A stretch of DNA of 12,253 nt from ATZT02 sp046048135. Its GTDB lineage: Bacteria; Actinomycetota; Actinomycetes; S36-B12; UBA5976. The DNA lies in the NCBI GenBank assembly GCA_046048135.1, contig JBJOGR010000018.1:1-12253 (forward strand). Reading direction: 5' to 3'. Both the position numbers and the translations under genes were made by a program. The notes beneath the pieces are model-generated. The model had not been told where the DNA came from, did no database searches, and saw nothing but the letters and a program-made list of their open reading frames with translations. This document shows positions 4,810 through 12,253 of the stretch, one piece after another (position 1 is the stretch's first letter; every line of letters begins with the position of its first letter).

Positions 4810-6924
4810 TTGCGATTAAAGTCTTTTGGTTACCAAGTAATTGGTGTTACAATTGTATTACTTTTAAGTTATTGGACACTTGATTTTTCATTATTTGAAT
4901 TAAATTCTCCTTGGGTAATTCAAGGGGATATGGTTCATGTATACACTTTTGCCCAAAATGTAAAAGATCACCATTCAGCAGTAATTTTTCCTAATTTAGG
5001 CTGGCCATACATAAGTGATTTGAGTAATTGGGGAATCCCAAGTATTTTTGACTTTCTATATTTTTCGTTAACTACATTGTTTTTTTCAGCAATTGCATCG
5101 AGTAATTTGTTAATATTTTTTGGATTTGTTTTAGTTCAAGTAATTAATTTTATACTTTTTAGATTTTTAAAATTTTCATTAAATTCTTCACTTATTATAA
5201 GCGTTATTTTGACGCTTATTCCTTGGCATTTCCAAAGAGCCTTATGGCATGTGACACTTGCAAATTATTTCACAATTCCACTGACTTTAGTCTTAATAAT
5301 TATAATTTTTAAACAATCAGTAAAATTTAATAAAAATAATTTACTTTTAATAATTTCGTCTTTGATTTTGATATCTTTCACCCATCCATATTTTTGGTTT
5401 TACACTGAAATCTTAATATTCTTAACTCTAATTTTTATAACTTTTCAAAAATCAATTAATTACAAAAATTTTAAACTTTATTTAATTTTACTTGTAATAC
5501 CAATTTCAGTTTTGATTCAGAAATTTATCGTAAATCAGGGTAATTTATACCTAGTACTACAAAATCCAGTTGAAAGAAGTTATGAATTTATTGAAAGATA
5601 TAGTGGATCTTTTATTGCAATTTTCATGCCCAATCCAAACTCTGGATTTGAATTTTTAGCCAAGTTAAGAAATAGTTTTGATCGAGTCAGTCAATTAAGT
5701 GTTGGTGAATCAGGTCCATGGAACTCAATATTTGGGGTAACTATGTTTTCAGTAGCTATTTTGTTTTTTGCTTTTACTTTAATAAATAGAGGATTTCTTG
5801 CAGATAAAAACCAAGATGCAAATCTATTCATTAATCTATTTATATTTTTATTTATAATAACTTTATTTTTTTATTGGACAACAGGTTTTGGGGCTCTATT
5901 TTCTTTCTTCATCACTGACTGGATTAGATCATGGGGCAGATTATTTATTTATTTACTCTATTTGGCTACATTAATCAGTGTTTTATTAATAAGAAAATTA
6001 GAAATTGTCCGGAATTTAAAACAGCCACAAAAACTCGCGGCAATACTAATAATTACCGTGATTGCATTGATTGACCAAACTTACAAAAAAATCCCCAATG
6101 ACTTTGAAAATACCAAAAACATTTACTACGAAATACAATCATTTTCGCAAGATATAGACAAAAAACTTGATAAAGATTGCCCAATTTTGCAACTTCCAGT
6201 ACTTCGCTATCCAGAAGGTGGAGCCATAAATTCTTTTTCTGATTATGATCACTTTTGGCTTTATTTAACGAATCCTGAAAGAAAATATTCTTATGGAGCA
6301 GTAAAGGGCACTCAACAAGGAAATTGGCAAGAAAAAATAGAGAAAAACGATGCTAAAAAAATAATCCAACAAGCAGCAAGCGTTGGATATTGCGCCATAG
6401 TAGTAGATCTTCGAGCCTACAAAGATTTAGTCGAAACAGGTAATTCTTGGATAAAAGTTGCAGGAAAACCAATTGCAGTTTCAAAAAATACTAGACTGGC
6501 AGCTTTTAAAGTACCACCGCAAAGTTACACCCCTTCTACACTTCAATCTTTAATCACTTTAACTTGGCAAGCAAGTGCAGACGCTGGCCAAATCCAAGGA
6601 TCTAAACAAATTGATATTTATGATAAAACTTTTGAACTATTTGTGTTAAATCCTACAAAAGAAAAAATAAAAGGAAGTATTAATTTTGGAGCAAGAAGCG
6701 GAAATTGCACACCTAAACAAAGGCTAACGATTTATGACAAAGATATGAATATAGTTATATCTGAAGAAATTAATAAAGTTACTAAACAATTTAAACTAAA
6801 TCTGACTCTCAATCCCAGAGAACAAACAAGTTATAAGTATCATCTTGGTTCAAAAGAATGTAATATCGAATGGTATTCAGATGCTTTACTTTCTGTCAGA
6901 AATGAAAGATTTGTGCTTAATTAA
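4810..6924 (+). CDS. Large polytopic membrane protein, GT-C glycosyltransferase-like
   Basis: 704 aa. About ten or more hydrophobic helices fill residues 7-420, followed by a soluble C-terminal region of about 280 residues. Between helices 1 and 2 the outer loop reads IQGDMVHVYTFAQNV (Asp40), where GT-C enzymes carry a catalytic acid; helix-bound aromatic and Trp-rich segments (IPWHFQRALWHVT) also fit. The soluble part has CPILQLPVLRYPEGGAIN and a later beta-rich region with cysteines, as seen in large membrane proteins of polysaccharide or lipid-linked sugar transfer (YfhO/GT-C type). Donor and acceptor cannot be read from the sequence. The start is TTG, two bases after the tetR stop, without Shine-Dalgarno; no ATG occurs in frame before residue 41, and TTG keeps the first helix intact. 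The gene is visibly more AT-rich than the lectin-domain gene. Glycosylation of the surface proteins is a hypothesis from context. Confidence 0.8.
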   Translation: MRLKSFGYQVIGVTIVLLLSYWTLDFSLFELNSPWVIQGDMVHVYTFAQNVKDHHSAVIFPNLGWPYISDLSNWGIPSIFDFLYFSLTTLFFSAIASSNLLIFFGFVLVQVINFILFRFLKFSLNSSLIISVILTLIPWHFQRALWHVTLANYFTIPLTLVLIIIIFKQSVKFNKNNLLLIISSLILISFTHPYFWFYTEILIFLTLIFITFQKSINYKNFKLYLILLVIPISVLIQKFIVNQGNLYLVLQNPVERSYEFIERYSGSFIAIFMPNPNSGFEFLAKLRNSFDRVSQLSVGESGPWNSIFGVTMFSVAILFFAFTLINRGFLADKNQDANLFINLFIFLFIITLFFYWTTGFGALFSFFITDWIRSWGRLFIYLLYLATLISVLLIRKLEIVRNLKQPQKLAAILIITVIALIDQTYKKIPNDFENTKNIYYEIQSFSQDIDKKLDKDCPILQLPVLRYPEGGAINSFSDYDHFWLYLTNPERKYSYGAVKGTQQGNWQEKIEKNDAKKIIQQAASVGYCAIVVDLRAYKDLVETGNSWIKVAGKPIAVSKNTRLAAFKVPPQSYTPSTLQSLITLTWQASADAGQIQGSKQIDIYDKTFELFVLNPTKEKIKGSINFGARSGNCTPKQRLTIYDKDMNIVISEEINKVTKQFKLNLTLNPREQTSYKYHLGSKECNIEWYSDALLSVRNERFVLN

Positions 6925-9900
6925 TCGACGTTAATGTCTATCTTTCTGGTCGTTTCAAGTACCACAGGTCTGAGTTCGATGACCTTACTTTGATCAGTAC
7001 TTGAACCGTTTGTGCAGTTGTCTGCACTTAAATCATCGTCGCCAGAGACTCTTACCCGTAAATACTTTGATGTGTTGGAATCCAATACCGCTCCCCCATT
7101 TGAATTTGTGATCCTTATAGAACTAGAACTGGTTTCAACATTGGCAATTGTTCCGTTGATGCTTACTTCAGAAGTTGAGGCATCATTAGAAATGGTGTTA
7201 GAACTAGTCGTTCTTACTGTTGTAACCAAACTGTGTCCGCTAGATAAGTCCGTTCCATTGCTTTGACTTTGCCTGTAACACAATAAAGCTTTAGAAACAC
7301 TAGATCCTAAAATATCTATTTGCGGTAAATCTACAAATGGGGCGCGAGGATCAACTGGAATTATGGTTGGGGCAGTTTGAGTTAAATCATCAACTATATT
7401 GAAGGTTGCATCTGCATCAGAAGTGTCTCCAAAAGTATTAGTAATTCTAAATCTAACGACACTTGTTCCTGTGGAATTTGGGGCAGTAAATTGCATGGAT
7501 CTATCTGAATTTACTCTTGTAATTGATCCCGACCCACTTGTTATTGAAATTGTTGAACCAATAGTTGAATCTGTTGCACCTAGAGATTCTTCTGCATCAG
7601 TTAAATTCTCATCACCAAAAACATTGAGTGTTGCCGTCCTACCCTTAATTATGGTTTTCGTAAATGGACATGCGACGTTAGGAGTGAAGGAAATATTGTC
7701 AAGTAAATTACCTACACCTATCGAATGCAAACCTGAAATTGCAGAAAAAGCAAATCTTGTGGTTGTTTGCCCTGACGGAACCTGATAGACACCGCGTACT
7801 CGATACCACCCGTCGCTTCTTTCCGACTTTATTGTTGTTCCTGAAATTGATCCACTTGTTCCAGTTGCATCTACATCAAAACCACTTTCAGGTGTCTGAT
7901 CTATTGCACTTTGTGCACTTGCACTCCCATAACCAGTTGCACTTGTTGAGCCAATTTGTACTTTCATTTCATCACCATCATTTGCTGTGGCAGTGTATTT
8001 CCTTCCTCTATGGAAAATCTCCCACCTCAATATGGATCCAGGAAGTGTCGAAATGTCTTGATAGAGAGCTGAGGTTTGTGTAGCGTTCAATTCCGCCATA
8101 TAAATTCCATCATGTGGTGAAAAATTTGTTGAATCAAAATCCTGAGTTCCTGCTGTATCAATTGAGCCAGATACTGCTCTCTGAATTTCGATAATTTTAT
8201 TTGAAGCAGTTGTATTCCATGGATCAACATTTTGATTTAAGTTTGCATCTATATCGAGAAACAGAATTTGGGCTGGCCCACCTGCGTATCCGTGCCAAGA
8301 GCCCGTTGGGTTGTTATTTCCACCTCCCACAGTTCCAGCAGTTCCTAAACTAAACGTTTCGAAAGAACCATTTTCTAGCTGACCAATTCCTGTGCAAGAA
8401 GTGTTGACACCCGAAAAAATAGGACCAAAATTGGAAGTAAAAGATTGAGAAACTGAAGTAGCCGCGTTATAGGAATCGTTTCCCGATTGTGAAGCTGTAA
8501 TGGTGCAAGTACCTCTGGAAACCAAGGTCACAACTGCTGATGAATTCACTGTGCAAATATTTGAATCATTAGAAGCGTAGGAAATTGTCAAATTTGAAGT
8601 TGTAGTTGCGGCAGTTAAATTCACATTTTCGGTGTTATAGGAACTTGAAGCCCCGGTAAAAGTTATGGTTTGATCTATTCTTAAACGAGTTGATGCAACT
8701 GCAGCACCAGGTGGAGTGCATGGACTGTTAGGCGCACAGAATTCAGCGATATAAAAATTGTGTGTATCTGTTTTATTTCTTGCGTCAGATCTTTCATTAT
8801 TATCTGAAACACCTGCGTCATCCCAGCCAACATTTCCACCAGATGAATAACCTGTATAAAAGTAATCTCCCGAACTGTTTGGTTCATCCACTCTGGAACC
8901 ACTAATGTGCCAAGCGTGGTACAAACCCCAGCCATTAGTTGTGGTGTTTGTTGAATTGAAATTTATGGTTGCAGTGGCAGTAACTCCTCCTGAACAAGAA
9001 GCAGAATTTTGCCAAACATTTGAGCACAATGACCAATCATCGTTTTGAAAAGCGCTCGCATCCCAATTCCAATATGGTGCCGGAACTCGGGTACACCAAC
9101 TATCTGGACCGAGCCATCGAATATTTGCTTCAAATGTGTTACACGTACTAGGCGAAGGTGCCGTTCCCCATGCTGTTGTGTCCCAATTCCATGTGTAACT
9201 GGTTGAGCCATCAACCGGTCCTCCAAAATCGGTTAAACCAATCATCGGAGCGTATCCAGTTCCTAGTCGATCTGCTAACTCAATTTCATCTCTTTCAGTT
9301 AGGGTTGCTACCCATCCATATCTAGTTTGTCCTGAATTAGCATTTCCATCCACAGAAATAGTTCTAGCTTTTGCGTCATCCCATAGTTGTTTTAATCGAT
9401 CAGTCGTATTGCTATCTGTGGTAATTGTCGTTTCTCTTTGAAATCTGTAATATCGCTGTGTTGAAAACAAATAGTAAAGTGAAGAATTAATGGTTACGTT
9501 TTCGGCATTATTTTGAAAACTGATGGGAGACTCACTAGGAACAACTCCGAGTCGAACATATCTTCCAACAAAATTACCGGATGTACAAGATATTCTGATG
9601 TTTGCTAAGACACTTAAAATATTTGCATATGTACCATTAATGGTAACTGAAGGTGTTCTGTCACCAATTATGACAATTGCTTCACTATTTACCGTCAACG
9701 TTGTTTGTGCGGTTTCACCATAATTCGTTCCAGGGGTGGAACTGGCAGCATCAGAAGCACTTCCAATATTAACTCGGCACAAAGGATTGTTTGATCCATC
9801 TACGTTTCGATATACAGGTGCATTATCCAATTGTGCCTCTGAAGGATTGGATACAGGATTAGTCACAGACACTTCTACTGCAATGTATTGACTTGAAGTC

Positions 9901-10154
9901 CAACCGCTAGGTAATTCGATTGGATCTGTTCCTGCAGTATTAGCTGAAAAATTAAAATCTTGTTCTGTGGCATTTGCTGCTATGGAAGTCGAACTAGGCA
10001 AAGTGACTTCTATTGTTGAACCAGAAGCAGCGGCTAATACTTTTGAAATTCCTATCACAATTAAAGCACCTATAAATAAAGCTGGAAACATCCAAATTGG
10101 ATTTGGGATATTACTGTGTTGTGCTTTTTTACTTTTTTTTAATTTTGACGGCAT
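6921..10154 (-). CDS. Large exported protein with C-type-lectin-like domain and several beta domains
   Basis: 1077 aa. Basic start (MPSKLKKSKK), hydrophobic helix at about 20-40 ending KVLAAAS, the same kind of processing site as in the small surface proteins. Residues 45-230 are beta-rich. Residues 235-472 read as a C-type-lectin-like domain: YYRF, W-D-D-A-K-A-R (258-264), GWVATLTERDEIELADRL, MIGLTD (304-309), DEPNSSGDYFY (EPN 424-426), GNVGWDDAG (WDD 444-446), FYIAEF. It has a large insertion at 330-400 rich in Trp and Cys. Residues 494-575 form an Ig/MBG-like repeat (QTITF...TCTITASQSGND). Residues 590-825 look like a carbohydrate-binding-type sandwich (NGSFE, DGIYMAELNA, LYQDIS, HRGRKY). 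Residues 830-1077 are further beta domains. No sortase signal or C-terminal anchor is visible. Likely a glycan-binding adhesin; EPN often accompanies mannose-type binding in calcium lectins. No clear Shine-Dalgarno precedes the ATG. It meets the membrane-protein gene tail to tail. Confidence 0.9.
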   Translation of the reverse strand: MPSKLKKSKKAQHSNIPNPIWMFPALFIGALIVIGISKVLAAASGSTIEVTLPSSTSIAANATEQDFNFSANTAGTDPIELPSGWTSSQYIAVEVSVTNPVSNPSEAQLDNAPVYRNVDGSNNPLCRVNIGSASDAASSTPGTNYGETAQTTLTVNSEAIVIIGDRTPSVTINGTYANILSVLANIRISCTSGNFVGRYVRLGVVPSESPISFQNNAENVTINSSLYYLFSTQRYYRFQRETTITTDSNTTDRLKQLWDDAKARTISVDGNANSGQTRYGWVATLTERDEIELADRLGTGYAPMIGLTDFGGPVDGSTSYTWNWDTTAWGTAPSPSTCNTFEANIRWLGPDSWCTRVPAPYWNWDASAFQNDDWSLCSNVWQNSASCSGGVTATATINFNSTNTTTNGWGLYHAWHISGSRVDEPNSSGDYFYTGYSSGGNVGWDDAGVSDNNERSDARNKTDTHNFYIAEFCAPNSPCTPPGAAVASTRLRIDQTITFTGASSSYNTENVNLTAATTTSNLTISYASNDSNICTVNSSAVVTLVSRGTCTITASQSGNDSYNAATSVSQSFTSNFGPIFSGVNTSCTGIGQLENGSFETFSLGTAGTVGGGNNNPTGSWHGYAGGPAQILFLDIDANLNQNVDPWNTTASNKIIEIQRAVSGSIDTAGTQDFDSTNFSPHDGIYMAELNATQTSALYQDISTLPGSILRWEIFHRGRKYTATANDGDEMKVQIGSTSATGYGSASAQSAIDQTPESGFDVDATGTSGSISGTTIKSERSDGWYRVRGVYQVPSGQTTTRFAFSAISGLHSIGVGNLLDNISFTPNVACPFTKTIIKGRTATLNVFGDENLTDAEESLGATDSTIGSTISITSGSGSITRVNSDRSMQFTAPNSTGTSVVRFRITNTFGDTSDADATFNIVDDLTQTAPTIIPVDPRAPFVDLPQIDILGSSVSKALLCYRQSQSNGTDLSSGHSLVTTVRTTSSNTISNDASTSEVSINGTIANVETSSSSIRITNSNGGAVLDSNTSKYLRVRVSGDDDLSADNCTNGSSTDQSKVIELRPVVLETTRKIDINVD

Positions 10155-10186
10155 AAGTATTGTAAGTTATGAAGTGAAATTTGATA

Positions 10187-10216
10187 ATTATAAATTGATA
10201 TTATTTTTCTTTACAA
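10187..10216 (-). promoter_or_regulatory. Candidate promoter of the lectin-domain gene
   Basis: Minus-strand -35 TTGTAA (10216-10211), 18-base spacer and a consensus -10 TATAAT (10192-10187), about 32 bases before the ATG at 10154. It overlaps the last codons of the upstream repeat-protein gene. No GAATTSAATTC palindrome is present, so this gene may be controlled differently. Confidence 0.45.
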
Positions 10217-10814
10217 ATTGATCTTCTAGCGATGGTGAACTTCTAAAATCAAATTTTTTTCTCATTTCGCTGAGTTCTTGATTAAATTCACGAGAAGCTA
10301 ACGAATCTTGTACTGACCAATCACTATCATTTCTTAAGATATTAATGGCTGATTCACTTTTCGTAGACGCAGCTACTAATACTCGAACCCGAGAATCAGC
10401 ATCTTTAGCTAGTTTCACACTTAACCAATCCGAAAATTTATTTGAATTTGATGCTAATTGTATTCTAATCGGAATTGATTTATTAACCAAGATTTTTAAA
10501 GCATCATCGTTTAAGTCTTCCCTACAAGATATTTCTTTACAAACATTTTCAGATCTATCATTTGCTAATTTCAAAATACTTTCTTGATCTAAATCACTTC
10601 TTGCTGCTATTTCTGCTCTGACCATTGAATTTTGATCATTCAAAAGTAATATCCAAACACCCTTTGGTGTTTTAGGATTTCCTGCAACTCCTAGTCTTAC
10701 TTCTTCTACAGGATCTGCCGCAAGTGCGCCTAAAATAGTAGGTGGCGTATTCAAATCTCTAGCTGCAAGTAAACGGGCATGTAAACGCTTAGGGAAAAAA
10801 TATATACCAATCAT
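10188..10814 (-). CDS. HEAT/LRV-type repeat protein, second of a pair
   Basis: 208 aa, no signal peptide or membrane segment after a short hydrophobic start (MIGIYFF), so probably cytoplasmic. It consists of alpha-helical repeats of about 24 residues with the pattern V-R-x-x-(V/I)-A-x-(N/R)-x-x-(T/L)-x-x-x-x-L-x-x-L-x-x-D, for example RLGVAGNPKTPKGVWILLLND and RAEIAARSDLDQESILKLAND, followed by RIQLASNSN and RVRVLVAAS. This fits the leucine-rich-repeat-variant/HEAT-like class, a protein-binding solenoid. The ATG overlaps the stop of the upstream repeat gene (ATGA), so the two are translationally coupled and probably act together. Partner unknown; the C-terminal tail from about 170 is charged and not repetitive. 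Repeat class is confident, function is not. Confidence 0.8.
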   Translation of the reverse strand: MIGIYFFPKRLHARLLAARDLNTPPTILGALAADPVEEVRLGVAGNPKTPKGVWILLLNDQNSMVRAEIAARSDLDQESILKLANDRSENVCKEISCREDLNDDALKILVNKSIPIRIQLASNSNKFSDWLSVKLAKDADSRVRVLVAASTKSESAINILRNDSDWSVQDSLASREFNQELSEMRKKFDFRSSPSLEDQFVKKNNINL

Positions 10815-11518
10815 GCTGAATCTCTATTATTAAAATCGTTTTTAAAAATTTCATTTGATAAAATTCTCATCCATCTATCTCTGTCAATTTTTGATTGTTT
10901 CCTTAATGAATGATCGAGTTTTTGCCATTTGACATCTTGAGAATTATAATTTCCTTTTCTTTTAGCAACAATTTTTTGTACCTCATAATTCTTATCATTT
11001 TCTAACTGCGTCAGGATTTGCTCAAATGGCGTCATTGCGGCAAGTATGACTCGCACTCTTGGGTCTTCGTCATTGGATAATTTGACAGCGACACTAAATT
11101 CTAAATCTTTTCTAATAGCCAATTTTTGTTTAACACGTGATCCACTATTGGACAATATTGTTTGTTGATCAAAAGATAATTTTTCTCGAAGAGCTACTGC
11201 TATCAAAACATCTTCTGATTCATCGAGTGATAATTTGTCAACAAATTTTTCATTTAAATCAAATCTTTTAGCGATTATGGTACGCACCATCGAATTTACG
11301 TCATGGGCTAGTAATTTAATGACCTCACTATTTATCGAGGAATTACCCGCAACTACTTGCCTAACTTGAGGAGATCTATCTTTTGCTAATTCAAATAGCA
11401 AATCTGGATTGGTAAAAGGACTTTTCGCTACTCCGATTCTCTCAGGCAGACCTAGTTCTTTCACGCGTTTAACTTTTTTGTTATGGGAGAATTTTCGCCA
11501 TTGTTCGTTTAGTCCCAC
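10811..11518 (-). CDS. HEAT/LRV-type repeat protein, first of a pair
   Basis: 235 aa, hydrophilic and probably cytoplasmic. After a basic start (MGLNEQWRKFSHNKKVKRV) come about six helical repeats of roughly 24 residues: RIGVAKSPFTNPDLLFELAKD, RQVVAGNSSINSEVIKLLAHD, RTIIAKRFDLNEKFVDKLSLD, LIAVALREKLSFDQQTIL, KQKLAIRKDLEFSVAVKLSND and RVILAAMTPFEQILTQLEND. The lysine/arginine-rich tail (about 185-235) differs from that of its partner. These are LRV/HEAT-like solenoid units as in the downstream paralogue. The start is GTG at 11518 with GAGGAG about six bases upstream. It is transcribed away from panB with a palindrome copy in its promoter, which ties it to the surface operon and tetR. No enzymatic motif is visible; a scaffold or cargo-binding role is a guess. 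Confidence 0.82.
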   Translation of the reverse strand: MGLNEQWRKFSHNKKVKRVKELGLPERIGVAKSPFTNPDLLFELAKDRSPQVRQVVAGNSSINSEVIKLLAHDVNSMVRTIIAKRFDLNEKFVDKLSLDESEDVLIAVALREKLSFDQQTILSNSGSRVKQKLAIRKDLEFSVAVKLSNDEDPRVRVILAAMTPFEQILTQLENDKNYEVQKIVAKRKGNYNSQDVKWQKLDHSLRKQSKIDRDRWMRILSNEIFKNDFNNRDSA

Positions 11519-11546
11519 GAATCTCCTCTATTTAAAGAGTTAAATT

Positions 11547-11557
11547 GAATTCAATTC
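11547..11557. promoter_or_regulatory. Palindromic operator candidate, copy 4 (GAATTCAATTC)
   Basis: Same 11-mer as the other three sites, 28 bases before the GTG start of the repeat-protein pair. Minus-strand TATAGA (11561-11556) is a plausible -10 overlapping its edge; the -35 (TTCGAC, 11585-11580) is weak. Confidence 0.65.
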
Positions 11558-11558
11558 T

Positions 11559-11689
11559 ATAAGGGCCAATTTACTCCAGGTCGAATATGACTTCAGTAAC
11601 AGGGTTAGGCCACATGCCATATCATTAAATAGTAAGAAACGTCATCGAATCCAGAGACCCTAAAGAGGCTTTGAGAAATATGGTGCTAA
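11559..11689 (+). other. panB leader region, no gene recognised
   Basis: A 131-base gap between the repeat-protein promoter and panB. It holds no open frame of note and no tRNA. TATCAT (11620-11625) and TTAAAT nearby are possible -10 boxes for panB but lack a convincing -35. The small inverted repeat AAAG-AGG-CTTT near 11662 is too short to call a terminator or attenuator. Confidence 0.4.
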
Positions 11690-12253
11690 TTGAACAAAAG
11701 AATTACTATTTCTGACCTTGCTGATTATAAAAGTTCACGAAAAAAATGGTTAATGTTTACGAGTTATGACTCTTTAACTTCTGCCCTATTCGATGAACTT
11801 GAAATTCCAGTAATACTTGTTGGCGATTCTGCTGGTCAATTAGTTTTCGGGCATAATTCAACAGTTCCAGTAACCATGGAAGAAATGCTTCCAATTGTTG
11901 GTGGCGTGGCAAGATCTAATAAACATTCTTTAATAGTTGCTGATATGCCTTTTGGAAGTTATCAACCATCAAGTGAATTAGCCATTGAAAATGCGACTAA
12001 GTTTTTAAAAGTTGGAGCACATGCTGTAAAACTTGAAGGTGGCCAAAGAGTTGCGAGCACAATTTCTGTTTTAGTTGAAGCAGGAATTCCTGTAATGGGT
12101 CATATTGGATTGACGCCACAATCTGTAAATGTATTTGGTGGATACAAAGTTCAAGGTAAAGGTGAACAAGCGCAAAGTCTGTTACAAGATGCCAAAGCAA
12201 TTGAAGCAGCTGGTGCATTTTCTGTAGTGCTTGAAGCAATTCCTAGAAATCTT
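11690..12253 (+). CDS. panB: 3-methyl-2-oxobutanoate hydroxymethyltransferase (PanB), N-terminal part
   Basis: 188 codons, cut by the right edge; full-length PanB is about 260-280 aa. The enzyme transfers a hydroxymethyl group from methylenetetrahydrofolate to 2-oxoisovalerate, giving ketopantoate, the first committed step of pantothenate and CoA synthesis in the cytoplasm. Family motifs appear in order: FTSYDSLTSALFDE (usually TAYD), ILVGDSAGQLVFGHNSTVPVT with the metal-binding Asp of VGDS, IVADMPFGSYQ with the second metal-binding Asp, GAHAVKLEGG with the substrate Lys, MGHIGLTPQSVNVFGGYKVQGKG, and AGAFSVVLEAIP with the catalytic Glu. The start is TTG at 11690: a TAA stands immediately upstream in frame, and the next ATG (codon 22) lies just before the SYD motif and would cut the barrel. 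The Shine-Dalgarno is weak (GGTG). This is a conserved housekeeping gene that marks the edge of the surface locus. Confidence 0.95.
   Translation, partial: MNKRITISDLADYKSSRKKWLMFTSYDSLTSALFDELEIPVILVGDSAGQLVFGHNSTVPVTMEEMLPIVGGVARSNKHSLIVADMPFGSYQPSSELAIENATKFLKVGAHAVKLEGGQRVASTISVLVEAGIPVMGHIGLTPQSVNVFGGYKVQGKGEQAQSLLQDAKAIEAAGAFSVVLEAIPRNL

Noticed and set aside
7012..8083. Plus-strand open frames of 84-128 codons opposite the lectin-domain gene
   Set aside because: Antisense shadows of a continuous, domain-bearing 1077-codon gene, with no ribosome binding sites or recognisable protein features.
8949..8962. TTGAATTGAAATTT inside the lectin-domain gene as a fifth operator
   Set aside because: It does not match the 11-mer palindrome and lies in coding sequence far from any promoter.
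344..10154. Sortase-dependent pilus locus
   Set aside because: No LPXTG-like motif and no C-terminal anchor in any of the exported proteins, and no sortase active-site motif in the window.
267..11557. Palindromes as mere GAATTC restriction-type sites
   Set aside because: Other GAATTC hexamers occur in coding DNA here without the extended arms; the 11-mer is confined to promoter regions, which fits an operator better.
11680..11715. Short open frame starting ATGGTG just before panB as a leader peptide
   Set aside because: Only 11 codons, overlaps the panB start, and has no amino-acid bias suggesting attenuation.
1..12253. Mobile island, prophage or CRISPR array
   Set aside because: No integrase, transposase, terminal repeats, tRNA or spaced direct repeats were seen.

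Overview
The window is AT-rich (roughly 35% GC by eye) and gene-dense, with GTG and TTG starts, 4-8 base gene overlaps and one near-certain housekeeping gene, panB, at the right edge. The PanB sequence (VGDSAGQLVFGH, VADMPFGSYQ, GAHAVKLEGG, HIGLTPQSVN) looks actinobacterial. Together with the low GC and compactness this suggests a small-genome aquatic actinobacterium (Nanopelagicales/acI-like or a relative). That placement is inference; no 16S rRNA or other marker is present.

Layout, left to right. (1) Bases 1-256, minus: N-terminal part of a secreted protein with a signal peptide, cut by the window edge. (2) Bases 344-3483, minus: a tight five-gene operon, read from the right: small surface protein (148 aa), small surface protein (155 aa), SipW/ER-type signal peptidase, membrane-anchored collagen-like protein, and a membrane protein whose outer domain looks like a signal peptidase without its catalytic residues. 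(3) Bases 3560-4024, minus: a third small surface-protein paralogue with its own promoter. (4) Bases 4127-6924, plus: a TetR-type regulator followed two bases later by a 704-aa polytopic GT-C-like membrane protein. (5) Bases 6921-10154, minus: a 1077-aa exported multidomain protein with a C-type-lectin-like domain carrying an EPN motif. (6) Bases 10188-11518, minus: two overlapping genes for cytoplasmic HEAT/LRV-type repeat proteins. (7) Bases 11690-12253, plus: start of panB.

Working model: bases 1 to about 11560 form one cell-surface appendage or adhesion locus. The three small proteins share an N-terminal membrane segment ending in VLAAN or VFAAN, an EFGQG box and a two-cysteine beta domain. 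The collagen-like protein carries the same type of domain at its C-terminus, on a stalk of 20 Gly-X-Y triplets. The dedicated signal peptidase would process the small proteins, by analogy with SipW and TasA/camelysin in Bacillus, and the catalytically dead homologue may be an assembly or chaperone factor. The GT-C-like protein could glycosylate or modify the envelope, and the lectin-domain protein could bind glycans.

Regulation: the 11-mer palindrome GAATTSAATTC occurs four times, all intergenic: before the secreted protein (267-277), at the -10 of the five-gene operon (3502-3512), in the divergent promoter between the third small protein and tetR (within 4071-4091, extended to a perfect 21-base palindrome), and at the promoter of the repeat-protein pair (11547-11557). 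The simplest reading is a local regulon of the TetR protein encoded at 4127-4807. No mobile elements, CRISPR arrays, tRNA or rRNA genes were seen, and no gap between genes exceeds about 171 bases.
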